64,000 nucleotides of DNA from Campylobacterales bacterium (GTDB lineage: Bacteria > Campylobacterota > Campylobacteria > Campylobacterales > Sulfurovaceae): NCBI GenBank assembly GCA_014763895.1, contig JACXUM010000005.1, positions 1-64,000 of the forward strand, given 5' to 3'. Below are positions 26,228 to 37,305 of this stretch, in pieces; positions within the stretch are counted from its first letter, which is position 1, and every line of letters begins with the position of its first letter. Made by a program: the position numbers and the translations under genes. The notes beneath the pieces are model-generated. The model did no database searches and had not been told where the DNA came from. It saw only the letters and a program-made list of their open reading frames with translations.

Positions 26228-27697
26228 TTATGCTGCCATAGGGCTTCTGAATTGTGGTTCTTCTTCTAGTTTTCTAGAAGCAGTCATCGTTTTAACCATG
26301 TTGAATGCAAACATCAAGAATCCAACTAAATATAGTACACCGGCAAGAGTTCTGATTGTATAGTATGGGTGCAATACAGCAACCGTATCGATAAAGCTGT
26401 ACATCAAGTTACCGTACTCATCAACCGCTCTCCACATCATACCCTGAGTGATACCTGCGATCCACATGGATGTAAAGTAAAGAACAACCGCAGTTGTTTG
26501 TAGCCAGAACTGTGCTTCCATAAGTTTTTTAGAGTAGATCTCTCTTTTGAACATTCTCGGTGCCATATGGAAAAGTGCCGCCATGATCATAAATACAACC
26601 CATCCAAGTACACCATCATGCACGTGACCAGGAATCCAATCTGTAAAGTGCGCAATCGCGTTAACTGATTTAACAGCCTGGATCGGTCCTTCAAGTGTTG
26701 AAAGCATATAGAATGTAGATGCCAATACCATAAATTTGATCAATGGATTCTCAGTCAACTGATTCCACTCACCTTTCATTGTAAGAAGCATGTTGATCGC
26801 TGAACCCCAAGATGGAAGAATCAATACAACTGAGAAGATAGACCCCATTGTCTGCATCCAATCCGGAACAGTTGACCAAAGAACATGGTGTGAACCAGCC
26901 CAAAGATAAACGAACATCAATCCCCAGAATGAAAGCAATGACAATTTATATGAATAAACTGCCTGTCCTGATTCTTTAGGAAGATAGTAATAGATCATCG
27001 CAACGATTGGAACAGTAAACCCGAATGCAACCGCATTGTGACCGTACCACCATTGCACCAACGCATCGTTTGTTCCTGAATACATAGAAACAGAGTGGAA
27101 AATACTACCGATTCCACCAGATACGAAATACGTAGGTACTTCCATATTGTTGAAAAGATAAAGCATAGCAATACCCAAGAAACATGCGATATAGTACCAT
27201 AGTGAGATATACAGTGATTTCTCTCTTCTGATACCGATAAGGCCGAAAATAGAAATACCCCATAGAACCCAGACCAATACAATAACTACATCCACCGGCC
27301 ATTCAAATTCTGCATACTCTTTAGACGCAGAGATTCCCATCAGCAATGTAACAACTGCTACCAATGCTCCAAAGAAATAAAGCCAGAAGTGAAGTTTACC
27401 GATAAACATCAAGAATTTTGACTCAGCCATAGAAACTTTAAGCGTTCTTTGTCCTACATAATAGAATGTAGCCCAAATCCCACTCAATGTAAATCCAAAA
27501 ATTACTATATTTGTGTGCATAGGTCTCAATCTTGAGAATGTACCGTACTCACCAAGTAAGTAGTTTAATTCCGGGAATGCCAATTGTGACGCGATGAGCG
27601 TACCAATCAACATACCTAAAAATCCAAACAAAATCGTTGTATAAGTAAACAATTTCGCTACGGAATAATCGTATTCCAATGCTGCGTTTGATTGCAT
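26228..27697 (-). CDS. ccoN: cbb3 cytochrome c oxidase subunit I
   Basis: Catalytic heme-copper oxidase of the C family: low-spin heme b, high-spin b3 and CuB; pumps protons with high O2 affinity. 489 residues with about twelve helices. Ligand histidines are in RPMHTNIVIFG, WWYGHNAVAFGFT, GSHHVLWSTVPDW and HVHDGVLGW. I choose ATG 27697 (MQSNAALEYDYS) because GGGGGT lies six bases upstream; the frame is open 14 codons further but with no ribosome site. First gene of an eight-gene operon through ccoH. Confidence 0.97.
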   Translation of the reverse strand: MQSNAALEYDYSVAKLFTYTTILFGFLGMLIGTLIASQLAFPELNYLLGEYGTFSRLRPMHTNIVIFGFTLSGIWATFYYVGQRTLKVSMAESKFLMFIGKLHFWLYFFGALVAVVTLLMGISASKEYAEFEWPVDVVIVLVWVLWGISIFGLIGIRREKSLYISLWYYIACFLGIAMLYLFNNMEVPTYFVSGGIGSIFHSVSMYSGTNDALVQWWYGHNAVAFGFTVPIVAMIYYYLPKESGQAVYSYKLSLLSFWGLMFVYLWAGSHHVLWSTVPDWMQTMGSIFSVVLILPSWGSAINMLLTMKGEWNQLTENPLIKFMVLASTFYMLSTLEGPIQAVKSVNAIAHFTDWIPGHVHDGVLGWVVFMIMAALFHMAPRMFKREIYSKKLMEAQFWLQTTAVVLYFTSMWIAGITQGMMWRAVDEYGNLMYSFIDTVAVLHPYYTIRTLAGVLYLVGFLMFAFNMVKTMTASRKLEEEPQFRSPMAA

Positions 27698-27748
27698 GCA
27701 TACCCCCTTATAAAATTTTATGTTGCAAAAGAACAACATTCAACACTA

Positions 27749-27754
27749 ATTATA
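27749..27754 (-). promoter_or_regulatory. Candidate -10 box of the cco operon
   Basis: TATAAT lies about 52 bp before the ccoN start on the minus strand in an otherwise very AT-rich gap (27698-27997). No clear -35 and no FNR-type palindrome is recognised. The 260-bp gap has no convincing gene; a plus-strand frame there is AT-driven. Confidence 0.4.
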
Positions 27755-27979
27755 ATGTTAAATTTGTGTTAAATTACTTAAAACTTATAAAGCACTATTT
27801 AAATGCTACGGAAATTCACATAGTACCTATTATGCCTATTTACTTAAGCATGAATAGAATAAAAATTACCATATTTACATCAAAAAAACTGATATTTTTA
27901 GGATTATATTTATCTTATTTTATAATGATTAATATTAGAATGTTTTATTTTGTAAGAATATTTATGAAAGAGGTAACAA

Positions 27980-28014
27980 AATGTAATAAGGAAAAGCTTA
28001 TGAAGCTTTCCCTT
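27980..28014 (-). terminator. Probable terminator after ddl
   Basis: The minus strand at the ddl stop can form a stem GGAAAGCTT / AAGCTTTTCC around a CAT loop, one bulged T, followed by TTATTACATTTTG. T-run is weak, so the call is moderate. Confidence 0.4.
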
Positions 28015-29041
28015 TTGCACTTTGTATAGAATGGATATATTGGTAATTGACAGTGATAGTTTTCTCTTCAGGAAGATTGCTTGAAAGCCTATGGATCATC
28101 GATTCAAAATCTTCAAAAAGATAGTTTGCCATTGATCCTGGGATCGGATTGATCTCATTGAGATAAACTTCATTTTCGATCACAAAAAAATCACACCGAA
28201 TCACGGAACCTAAAAAGAGCGGATGGTAGATCTTCTTAAAATTTTCCTGAATAGTGATCCGCAAACTATCGCTGATATCAGCCGAATGCACTTTGGAATC
28301 TCTTGAAAAATCCATATATTTTTTTTCAAAATCCAAAAACTCTTCTTTATGCGGCTCTTCTACGATAGATAATTCCCAATCCTTGGTATGGCATCCTGCT
28401 TGATTGTACTCTTTGACTCCAGTTATGAACGGCTCAATGATCACATCCGTATCAAATTCAAATGCCACATCCAGTGCATAATCAAGTTCTGTATCGTTTT
28501 TTACAATACTAACCCCGATACTGCTCCCCAAGCGCACAGGTTTGACAATAACAGGATACGACATCGTGATCTTTCTCTCATCATCTTTCGAAAGATGTTC
28601 ATAAGCTACCGTCTTCACGCCAAGGCTTTGGGCTAAAAATTTTGTATAGAGTTTGTTGTAGCTAAGGACTGACGCTTCCAAGCGCGGTGAAATAAATGGG
28701 ATATGATAAAAAGACATCAAGGAAGCTATTTTACCGTCTTCTCCATCTCTTCCGTGAATCAGGTTCAATGCAACGTCAAAAGCTACTTGTTTGCTTCCAA
28801 GTATCCCATCGATAAAAAATCCTCCCTGCTTAAGCGTTAATTTTTTATCTTTTTTATAGGCTCCCGAAGAGAAATGTTTCGATGTCATCTTTGATGGATC
28901 GATCAAAAAAAACTCACGTTCGCTACTGACAAAAATGAAGCTCAACCCAGTTTTTTTAAAGACCTTCTTCATTGTCACAGCACTGACGATACTGATCTCA
29001 TGCTCATAACTTGACCCACCGAACAAAATAGAGATATTCAT
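27998..29041 (-). CDS. ddl: D-alanine--D-alanine ligase
   Basis: ATP-grasp enzyme making D-Ala-D-Ala for peptidoglycan. 347 residues: ILFGGSSYEHEISIVSA at the N-terminus (substrate loop), NLIHGRDGEDG, FISPRLEASVLSYNKL, VIVKPVRLGSSIGVSIV, EPFITGVKEYNQAG and the Mg-binding end FFVIENEVYLNEINPIPGSM. Last gene of the aminotransferase-hisZ-purA-DUF507-carA-ddl run, 10 bp after carA. Confidence 0.95.
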   Translation of the reverse strand: MNISILFGGSSYEHEISIVSAVTMKKVFKKTGLSFIFVSSEREFFLIDPSKMTSKHFSSGAYKKDKKLTLKQGGFFIDGILGSKQVAFDVALNLIHGRDGEDGKIASLMSFYHIPFISPRLEASVLSYNKLYTKFLAQSLGVKTVAYEHLSKDDERKITMSYPVIVKPVRLGSSIGVSIVKNDTELDYALDVAFEFDTDVIIEPFITGVKEYNQAGCHTKDWELSIVEEPHKEEFLDFEKKYMDFSRDSKVHSADISDSLRITIQENFKKIYHPLFLGSVIRCDFFVIENEVYLNEINPIPGSMANYLFEDFESMIHRLSSNLPEEKTITVNYQYIHSIQSAKGKAS

Positions 29042-29050
29042 CCGCCTTCC

Positions 29051-30169
29051 TTATAGCATTTTTGCAAATTCGCTGAAGATATAGGCGCTTTCATGCGGTC
29101 CAGGGCTTGCTTCAGGGTGGTGTTGTACCGACATTGTCGGAGAATCGTTATAGCGTAGACCCTCGATCGTATTGTCAAAAAGATTGATATGGGTCACAGT
29201 TGCGATCTCAACAATATTCTCAGGTACATTATAATTATGGTTCTGTGCCGTTATCTCCACCCTTCCGGTTGTAACGTTTTTTACAGGATGGTTGCCGCCA
29301 TGATGACCAAAAGGAAGTTTGAATGTGTCGTATCCATGAGCGATCGAAAGGAGCTGATGTCCCAAACAGATTCCAAAAAGCGGAACCTTTGCAGCGATCA
29401 GTTTTCTGATCTTCTCATGCTCTTCCTTTAAGATCAATGGATCACCGGGTCCATTCGAAAGAAATACCCCATCAATTTCTTTTGCTTTAAACTGTTCAAT
29501 GATCTCTTCAGCTCCCATCGCATTTGGAACAACCGTCACCTCCATACCTGCATGCGTCAATTCATTGAGAATATTTCTTTTGATCCCAAAATCCAATGCG
29601 ATGATCTTTTTAGTTGTTTGAGGAGCATCATAATCAAATTTTGAAATATTATAACGTCCTGCCGGATGGATATAGGCTTCTTTGGTGCTAACCTGTTCGA
29701 TATAGTTGATCTCTTCGATACGCGGAGAACTTTCAAGCACTTTTTTAAGCTCATCCTTATCATGAATTTCTGTCGACGCAACCATCATCATCGCACCCTC
29801 TTCACGCAATACCTTGGTGATATATCGTGTATCGATCTGAGTAATGCCAAGTACTCCGTATCTTTCAAGCAAAGCGTGTAAAGACTCTTCGGATCTAAAG
29901 TTAGAAGGCCGATCCTGATAAGAACGGACGATCATCCCTTTACAGTGCACCTGCTTACTTTCCATATCCTGAGCATTACACCCCACGTTACCGATTTCCG
30001 GCATTGTAAACGTCACAAACTGTCCAGCATATGATGGATCGGTTGCGATCTCCTGGTAACCTGTCATTGAAGTATTGAAAACACATTCACCAACCGCCGT
30101 ACCCTCTGCACCGAAACTTTTTCCTTCCAAAAACAGCCCATTTTCGAAATAAAGCGATACTTTTTTCAT
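29051..30169 (-). CDS. carA: Carbamoyl-phosphate synthase small subunit
   Basis: Glutamine amidotransferase subunit supplying ammonia to CarB for pyrimidine and arginine synthesis. With start ATG 30169 (MKKVSLYFENG, ribosome site AAGGAAG) it has 372 residues, the family norm; the frame is open to 30286 but that would overlap the DUF507 gene. The N-terminal domain shows GECVFNTSMTGYQEI, and the class I amidotransferase triad is in FGICLGHQLLSIA (Cys) and SVQHHPEASPGPHES (His, Glu). CarB is not in the window. Confidence 0.95.
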   Translation of the reverse strand: MKKVSLYFENGLFLEGKSFGAEGTAVGECVFNTSMTGYQEIATDPSYAGQFVTFTMPEIGNVGCNAQDMESKQVHCKGMIVRSYQDRPSNFRSEESLHALLERYGVLGITQIDTRYITKVLREEGAMMMVASTEIHDKDELKKVLESSPRIEEINYIEQVSTKEAYIHPAGRYNISKFDYDAPQTTKKIIALDFGIKRNILNELTHAGMEVTVVPNAMGAEEIIEQFKAKEIDGVFLSNGPGDPLILKEEHEKIRKLIAAKVPLFGICLGHQLLSIAHGYDTFKLPFGHHGGNHPVKNVTTGRVEITAQNHNYNVPENIVEIATVTHINLFDNTIEGLRYNDSPTMSVQHHPEASPGPHESAYIFSEFAKML

Positions 30170-30206
30170 GACACTTCCTTTTTTTATTTTTCCATCTACT
30201 TTGTGC

Positions 30207-30758
30207 TTACAGCATGCCTCTTTTTGCCAACTCTTCCTGATAGAGTCTTTCGTAGAGCAACTCATAATCCTGAGATCCAGGTACAACTTCTTTTTTCATA
30301 TTCTTGATTTTTTGATATACGATCTCATCGATTTCATCATAAGCATTTGCAAAACTTCTGAATGCTTTAAATATAATATTTTTAACCTGATTGTCACTCA
30401 CTTCATACTCAGCAAGATAGTTTTCATAGAGTTCATCCAGAATCTTATGGGCCAGATCATTGTATCTGTCATCATAATTCATAATCACACCGTATTCCGG
30501 TGCCATTTTCTTTTTGATCATGAAAAAGAGCTGTCTTTCATCCGCATGCTGAAACTCAATCTCTTCATTATTGGCATATAGGATCTCTTTAACCTTTGCA
30601 TCCAATGCCTGCTCTTTTCTAAGATTTTCATCAATGATCTCTTTACAGATCTGCGCAACCGCTTCCCTGCCTTTAGGTAAACGTACAAAAGGAGCATTCG
30701 CCAGATCGATCGCGATCTTGGTTGCTACGTATCCTGTTTGTTGTGGTTTGAGTCTCAT
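30207..30758 (-). CDS. DUF507 family protein
   Basis: A 183-residue, largely helical and charged protein. It starts MRLKPQQTGYVATKIAIDLAN, later has VKEILYANNEEIEFQHADERQLFFMIKKKMAPE and a second half with IIFKAFRSFANAYDEIDEIV, two similar DUF507 halves of about 90 residues. Lies between purA and carA, a conserved position in this group to my knowledge. Function unknown; possible nucleic-acid or regulatory role is only guesswork. Confidence 0.85.
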   Translation of the reverse strand: MRLKPQQTGYVATKIAIDLANAPFVRLPKGREAVAQICKEIIDENLRKEQALDAKVKEILYANNEEIEFQHADERQLFFMIKKKMAPEYGVIMNYDDRYNDLAHKILDELYENYLAEYEVSDNQVKNIIFKAFRSFANAYDEIDEIVYQKIKNMKKEVVPGSQDYELLYERLYQEELAKRGML

Positions 30759-30792
30759 TCTCTCTCGCTCCTTTTCTTCAATATTTCATTTT

Positions 30793-30809
30793 AAAGAGAC
30801 TGTCTCTTT
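30793..30809 (-). terminator. Hairpin after purA
   Basis: A perfect 7-bp stem (AAAGAGA / TCTCTTT) with a three-base loop follows the purA stop by 3-4 bases. There is no T-run beyond the stem, so it may attenuate rather than terminate before DUF507, which is in the same direction. Confidence 0.35.
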
Positions 30810-30810
30810 A

Positions 30811-32070
<1,260 letters not shown>

Positions 32071-32925
32071 CTACCCTCTACTCGTTTTTTCCATTTTATA
32101 TGCAATACACTCATCCGTATAAAGCGCAAACCCTGCAGCTTCGGTACACTCTATCGTATAGATACCGCCCATTGCCAAAAGTGCATTCCCATCGAACATT
32201 CTGAAAGTCAATGAATCATAATAGCGCAGTTTGGCATAGAAAAGCGGTGAGATCACCATCGGCGCGTAATTGACACGCTGTGCAGCGATCCTGATCTTCT
32301 CAAGTTCTTCCTTGATATCTTTTGGGAATACACTCAGATCATTGAGATCTTCTATATGGTTGATCCTTACCAATGCATCCATCCATGACAGATCCGAACA
32401 CATCATCTGCTCGATGTGCATCGATTTGAGTACTTCAAGCGATACCCCGTACTTTTCATTGAGCAGATGGGGAATACGGATATTTGATACCTGCATGATG
32501 GGTGCGATATCGAGCTTTTCGAAAAGCTTGACCGTTGTCTGAGCCGCTTCTTCGAAGCTACCGCCCATGATCTCCGCCCCGATCTGGTACTGCTCTTTGG
32601 TCGGATAGGTTACTGTCGGCTGGATATAGAACCATTTCTTTGACTCCATGCTTCGCCCCAGTCTCTTGGTGACGATACGAACCACATCGGCAGTCGAATC
32701 TGCCCTCAGTGTCACTTCGTAATTACTTTCGTCATTGAGACGTACCAGTGTATTGCTGCTTTCAAAAGACTCATGCTGATGATACGAAAAGAGCGGCGTT
32801 ACGATCTCTTCAAATCCAAGGGAACTGAGCGTCTCACTGGCGCTGTTCTCCATCTCTCTTTTGAGCTTTGCGCTTTTGCCGAAATAGAGCCTGCTCCCGC
32901 TTGGTATTTCATGTTCGAATATCAT
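32071..32925 (-). CDS. hisZ: HisZ-like ATP phosphoribosyltransferase regulatory subunit
   Basis: A 284-residue class II tRNA-synthetase-like protein without an anticodon-binding domain. Motif 2-like FYIQPTVTYPTKEQYQIGAEIMGG, the N-terminal LGFEEIVTPLF and TLRADSTADVVRI are as in HisZ, which activates short-form HisG in histidine biosynthesis. No HisG is present here, so the assignment rests on homology and size; a HisRS paralogue with another role is possible. Confidence 0.8.
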   Translation of the reverse strand: MIFEHEIPSGSRLYFGKSAKLKREMENSASETLSSLGFEEIVTPLFSYHQHESFESSNTLVRLNDESNYEVTLRADSTADVVRIVTKRLGRSMESKKWFYIQPTVTYPTKEQYQIGAEIMGGSFEEAAQTTVKLFEKLDIAPIMQVSNIRIPHLLNEKYGVSLEVLKSMHIEQMMCSDLSWMDALVRINHIEDLNDLSVFPKDIKEELEKIRIAAQRVNYAPMVISPLFYAKLRYYDSLTFRMFDGNALLAMGGIYTIECTEAAGFALYTDECIAYKMEKTSRG

Positions 32926-32931
32926 GATGCT

Positions 32932-34035
32932 TTATGCCTTAAAATAGGTTTCATTGAAGACACGTCCTGCCGTACCGTCAAACGTTCTTCTTCCAAGTTC
33001 ATCCAATGCCAGTTCGATCGCATTGACCACCCATGCCGATTCATAAACAGGGATCAAACCCATCTGGTTGATACGGAAAATCTTCCCTTTAAGATGATCC
33101 TGCCCACCGGCCATGTTCACACCGTATTTGTTTTTGAGCAGTTTACGGATCGGTTCAGCATCTGCATCGTAAACCGTACTCATGGAAAGAGCCGGTGTTT
33201 GCGGGTACATCTCAAAACCGATCGCTTCAAGTGCTGCCTGCGTTGCTTTCGCTCTTTTTTCCGTAGCTTCATAAAGACCGTCAAGGCCTTCTTTTTCGAT
33301 CTCATCAAAAATCGCATTCAACCCAATGATCAATGTCGTTGCTGCCGTATAAGCCGTGGTGTTCTCACGCTGTTTTTTGATCTCTGAAGCAAGATTGAAA
33401 TAATAATCTTTTCCTTTACCGATCTTTTCAACTGCTTTGCTTGATAGTCCGATCATGGCAAGTCCTGGAGGCAACATCAATGCCTTCTGGCTTCCGGTTA
33501 CCAAAGCATCGATATGCGTTATATCGATCTTCTCAACACCTACTGCCGTGATACCATCTGCTACGATCATGATGTCAGGGTTCATCTCTTTGGCACGCTT
33601 GGCGATCGCTTCAACAGGATGCCTGAGTCCCCCTGCACTTTCGCAAACCTGGATAAAGATCGCATCAATATCACCGTTTTCCTGCAATGCAGTTTCAACA
33701 TCTTCAACTGCTGCAGGTGTATTCCACTCATAGCAAAGCTCGACTTTCTCTCTTCCCATCGCATCGGCGATCTTCCCGAAACGCTCACCGAATTTCCCGG
33801 CATTTACTGTCAATGCCTTTTGTTGACAAAGATTGACCATACATGCCTGCATCGCACCCGTTCCGGAACTTGCGATCATGACACACTCATCCATGCCAAA
33901 AAGCTTCATCAAACGCTCTCTAGCTTCTTTGAAAATAACTTCAAATTCCGGTGTTCTGTGATGTAATGTCGGTGTCGCCATTGCTTGACGTACTGATTCG
34001 GGTACCGGAGTCGGTCCAGGAGTAAAAAGTAGCAT
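32932..34035 (-). CDS. Class V aminotransferase (alanine-glyoxylate/serine-pyruvate type)
   Basis: PLP enzyme of 367 residues. TPGPTPVPESVRQAMATPTLHHR is the N-terminal hallmark of the AGXT/serine-pyruvate branch; PLP contacts are in SSGTGAMQA, VADGITAVG and the Schiff-base Lys in VTGSQKALMLPPG. Likely interconverts alanine, serine, glyoxylate and pyruvate; specificity is not decided. First gene of the following operon with 6 bp to hisZ. The N-terminal ribosome site AAGAGGAAC is good. Confidence 0.9.
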   Translation of the reverse strand: MLLFTPGPTPVPESVRQAMATPTLHHRTPEFEVIFKEARERLMKLFGMDECVMIASSGTGAMQACMVNLCQQKALTVNAGKFGERFGKIADAMGREKVELCYEWNTPAAVEDVETALQENGDIDAIFIQVCESAGGLRHPVEAIAKRAKEMNPDIMIVADGITAVGVEKIDITHIDALVTGSQKALMLPPGLAMIGLSSKAVEKIGKGKDYYFNLASEIKKQRENTTAYTAATTLIIGLNAIFDEIEKEGLDGLYEATEKRAKATQAALEAIGFEMYPQTPALSMSTVYDADAEPIRKLLKNKYGVNMAGGQDHLKGKIFRINQMGLIPVYESAWVVNAIELALDELGRRTFDGTAGRVFNETYFKA

Positions 34036-34145
34036 AGTGTTCCTCTTATTTCAGTTTTGTAATTACATAATTAGAGGCGATTATATCTAAAATGAGGTTA
34101 GAGGAGGGTAAGAGATTTCAAGAGAGATCCCCTCTCTTGAAAGAA

Positions 34146-34679
34146 TTATTCAAAATTAAGTGAAAATGTAATCGCCACATCCTGCCATGTTTTACCTTCA
34201 TGGAGGTCATAACATGCTTTGTTGATACTTTGAAGGGATGGTAGCATTTTGAAATCTGCTAGATCGATATATCCCGTAGCTGATATGTTTTTATCCTTCA
34301 TTTGATAAGCCATCGGCACACGAACAGTCTCATTATTCATGACGATTTCAACAAGTACCGTATCCTCTTTAACCTCAACGATCTTGGCCTGTATCTCATG
34401 GTTGAACTGCGTATTAAAAAAAGCATTGACAAGTTTTTGATCCCTTTCAGGGTTTCCGCTGTTCACACTCTTTGTTTTGATCGATACGCTTAATCCATTC
34501 AACATTTCAGGGATCGTTGCCGCACCTTTTTTGCCTGAGAATTCAACACTGTCAAATCCGCCATCTACCCCTTTTTTTGCGAAAGTTTTAAATGCTGTGA
34601 ACTTCACATTCACACCTGTCACATCATAGGCAAAAACAGCCAAACTCATCATTAAAAATAAAGCAAAAATTTTTTTCAT
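34146..34679 (-). CDS. YceI-family periplasmic protein
   Basis: 177 residues with a signal peptide (MKKIFALFLMMSLAVFAYD) and a YceI-like lipocalin barrel: VNVKFTAFKTFAKKGVDGGFDSVEF, LNGLSVSIKTKSVNSGN and ISATGYIDLADF. YceI proteins bind polyisoprenoid-like lipids in the periplasm. It stands alone between the aminotransferase operon and ciaB. Confidence 0.85.
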   Translation of the reverse strand: MKKIFALFLMMSLAVFAYDVTGVNVKFTAFKTFAKKGVDGGFDSVEFSGKKGAATIPEMLNGLSVSIKTKSVNSGNPERDQKLVNAFFNTQFNHEIQAKIVEVKEDTVLVEIVMNNETVRVPMAYQMKDKNISATGYIDLADFKMLPSLQSINKACYDLHEGKTWQDVAITFSLNFE

Positions 34680-34755
34680 TATCTATCCTTCGTATTTGAT
34701 TTAGCATCCTATTGTAATCATTTAATCTAAAAATGATTTGAATTTTTGAAAACGA

Positions 34756-36591
34756 TCAACCCAAGTTTATCGTCTGCTGTCCGATCTCTTTGTAACGGGT
34801 ATAGTATTTTTCTACAAAATCCCTAACCTGCTCTTTGATCGGCAGATAAACACCGTTATATTTGGTTACATAATCGCTTAGATAGATATTGGCATCCTGT
34901 TTGTTCAAATAGTGCTGTGCCAATTTTCTATACGCTTCAATGTAAGCCGTTCTCATAGCATCATAACATTCATAATGGATCTTGATCTGCTTGTCATAGG
35001 TAATGACCCCCGATCCGAACAATAATGACAAATGAATCAGACCTTCGCAATAATACGGCAACACTTCTCCCACTTCCCGCCATGCCATTAAACCGACTGC
35101 ACGGGAAACCAGATCATCGACAACATATCCTTTCAATTCTTCCTTTTCATGATGAAAAAAGGCCATCAGACCACCGGTCGTTGCTTTGAACTCTTCGATG
35201 TTTTTAAACTGGCCGGTTGTATTCATTCTCATCTCGGTATCGCTATCAATCCATAAAATGTGTCCAAACTCATGTCCTATCGTGGAGATATCATAGATTT
35301 CATGCCATAGCTTTGGATCATTTTCGATCAATACTCTTTGTTTTTTGACAAACTCCCCGCCCATTGTTTCAACACTCAGCTTCATGATCGGTTTGGCTTT
35401 TTTACTTTCCAATACAAAATCCGCATACGCGAAGATCTTTTTACCAAGCTCGGCAGAAACCTCCTCATCATTAGGCACTACCTGTGCCGAAAAAAGCCCG
35501 TTGAATTCAGCCCCGTAATAGAGCATAGGCTGGCCGATATACAGCTGGGTCTCCCTTACCTGCATCAGGTTTTTTTGCATGATACGGACAGCATCCTCTC
35601 CAAAATCTTTTGCCATCATCAAAGCAAAATCCTGGATATATCCCCTGGTTTGGGAACTTTCCTGAAGTTTCGGATTTACCACACGCAGATCCCATTCCAA
35701 AGCTACAGCCTTTCTATAATGATCTTCATAATATTCCAAAGGATGCCCGATCTGAAGCGGTGTGGTGATCTTCATCCATGTCCTGTCCACATTGGCCCAG
35801 TATTCGACCAGTTCATCAGGATTGGTATGCGAAAAAGCGATATCCAATGCTACCAAATAGGCTATCCAAGCCTCTTTTTGGTTAAAGACCTCATCTTCCA
35901 TCACGCTCAATACTTCGATGAAAGAGCCCAATGTCTCTTTGACGTGTTCTACTTCATTTTTGAAAGCATCCGCATAGGCTACCCGTTTAAACGATCCGTC
36001 TTTATCCTGCCGCAATACCGAATAACACCGATCTGCGATCTCTCCCTTGGCATTTCTATCCAGCAACAACTCATTTTGGAGTTTTTCAAAGATCTTCTCT
36101 TCATCCCCGTTAAAAATTGATAAGAGTTCTTTATTGATGCCGTAAATGATATGTGAAGTCCATGCACTCTGCCATCCACTCATCGCAGTTCCCACCGCAT
36201 GCACTCCTGAGATCAGTGCACGGTAAAAAGGTGTCAAAAGTTTTTTTTCATCTACCCACCTGATAAAAGATTCGTGGCGTTTGAGATGCATATTGCTGAC
36301 AAAATGGTAGGCCTGCTCTTTTTTTGCCGCAATCTTTTCGTGAACTAGTCCCTCTTTTTGCAAAACCTGTTCAAGCGCATCTTCCCGGAGATTGACCAAA
36401 CGTGTCAGAGCAGCCATTGCTGTTTCTTCATTATATTCAAGACCAAGCAACGACAAAAATTCGTTTACGACACGTGAAGCTTCCTCATGTTCTCCTTTGA
36501 GCAGTGCATAATATCCGTTCAATGTTTCCTGTCTTTGCTGCAGCTCATCATAAATTATCTGCAGGTCCTGCATAAACTCGTTTTTTGTCAT
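34756..36591 (-). CDS. ciaB: CiaB homologue, probable zinc-metallopeptidase fold
   Basis: 611 residues, the size of Campylobacter CiaB, which it resembles overall. A zinc-binding motif is plain: IGHEFGHILWID with HEFGH at residues 440-444, and a second Glu region NIEEFKATTGGLMAF about 22 residues later, the arrangement of gluzincins such as M49 dipeptidyl-peptidase III (HExxGH...EExxA). The rest is helical and there is no signal peptide. In Campylobacter CiaB is called an invasion antigen, but free-living relatives carry it, so a housekeeping peptidase role is more likely; inference. Good ribosome site AAGGGAG. Downstream of rdgB. Confidence 0.8.
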   Translation of the reverse strand: MTKNEFMQDLQIIYDELQQRQETLNGYYALLKGEHEEASRVVNEFLSLLGLEYNEETAMAALTRLVNLREDALEQVLQKEGLVHEKIAAKKEQAYHFVSNMHLKRHESFIRWVDEKKLLTPFYRALISGVHAVGTAMSGWQSAWTSHIIYGINKELLSIFNGDEEKIFEKLQNELLLDRNAKGEIADRCYSVLRQDKDGSFKRVAYADAFKNEVEHVKETLGSFIEVLSVMEDEVFNQKEAWIAYLVALDIAFSHTNPDELVEYWANVDRTWMKITTPLQIGHPLEYYEDHYRKAVALEWDLRVVNPKLQESSQTRGYIQDFALMMAKDFGEDAVRIMQKNLMQVRETQLYIGQPMLYYGAEFNGLFSAQVVPNDEEVSAELGKKIFAYADFVLESKKAKPIMKLSVETMGGEFVKKQRVLIENDPKLWHEIYDISTIGHEFGHILWIDSDTEMRMNTTGQFKNIEEFKATTGGLMAFFHHEKEELKGYVVDDLVSRAVGLMAWREVGEVLPYYCEGLIHLSLLFGSGVITYDKQIKIHYECYDAMRTAYIEAYRKLAQHYLNKQDANIYLSDYVTKYNGVYLPIKEQVRDFVEKYYTRYKEIGQQTINLG

Positions 36592-36655
36592 CGCTTCTCC
36601 CTTTTATTGGTCATTAAAGAGCATTTTTACTATTATTATTGTATAGCAGATTGCG

Positions 36656-37246
36656 TTACTTTCGCTTTAACATCTTGATAATCGGTTTGGCCTGGTTTAA
36701 AGCCTTTGCTCTATGTGAAATCACCTTCTTGATCTCATCATCCAATTCTCCCAGAGTTGCTCCAAAGCCTGAGGGAATAAACATCGGATCATATCCAAAC
36801 CCCTTGTCGCCGCGTGCTTCATCGATCACATCCCCATACATCCAGCCATGCACGACATATTCGCCATATTTGCTGACGATGGCGATCGCTGCGGTGTAAT
36901 AGGCCGGCGTACGTTTGATCCCTTTTTCTTTTAGAGCATGGATCAGCTTGTAAAGATTGTCTTTATCCGTTGCATTCTCCCCTGCATACCGTGCAGAATA
37001 GATCCCCGGGATTCCTCCCATGGCAGGCACGGAGATTCCGCTGTCATCGGCGATGACAATATACGCTTCACCCAGTTTTTCATAGATACTTCTGGCCTTG
37101 ATAAGCGCATTGGCCGCAAATGTATCTCCATCCTCGATGATCTCCAGATCACCCAGCAATTCCGAAAATGCCACGACCTCATCCTGACACATCTCTTTGA
37201 TTTCCCGCAATTTACCTTTATTGCTCGTTGCCAATACCAACTTCAT
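36656..37246 (-). CDS. rdgB: XTP/dITP pyrophosphatase (RdgB/HAM1)
   Basis: Hydrolyses non-canonical purine NTPs. 196 residues from ATG 37246: [55 protein letters not shown] and GKDNL-like segment, then [14 protein letters not shown] and SHRAKALNQ, all family motifs. A TTG directly upstream is possible. Divergent to the MFS gene. Confidence 0.95.
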   Translation of the reverse strand: MKLVLATSNKGKLREIKEMCQDEVVAFSELLGDLEIIEDGDTFAANALIKARSIYEKLGEAYIVIADDSGISVPAMGGIPGIYSARYAGENATDKDNLYKLIHALKEKGIKRTPAYYTAAIAIVSKYGEYVVHGWMYGDVIDEARGDKGFGYDPMFIPSGFGATLGELDDEIKKVISHRAKALNQAKPIIKMLKRK

Positions 37247-37267
37247 CAACTCTTAACCTTTTTGGAA

Positions 37268-37273
37268 TATAAT
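37268..37273 (+). promoter_or_regulatory. Candidate -10 box for the MFS gene
   Basis: TATAAT lies 32 bp before the ATG of the exporter and is preceded by TTTGGAA. The ribosome site is GAGGT. No -35 visible. Confidence 0.4.
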
Positions 37274-37305
37274 AAGACAAATTTTATCTAAATAGAGGTA
37301 TCACT

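Noticed and set aside
27679-28029. 116-codon plus-strand frame between ccoN and ddl
   Set aside because: AT-rich Ile/Phe/Met string overlapping the start of ccoN and the end of ddl; no ribosome site.
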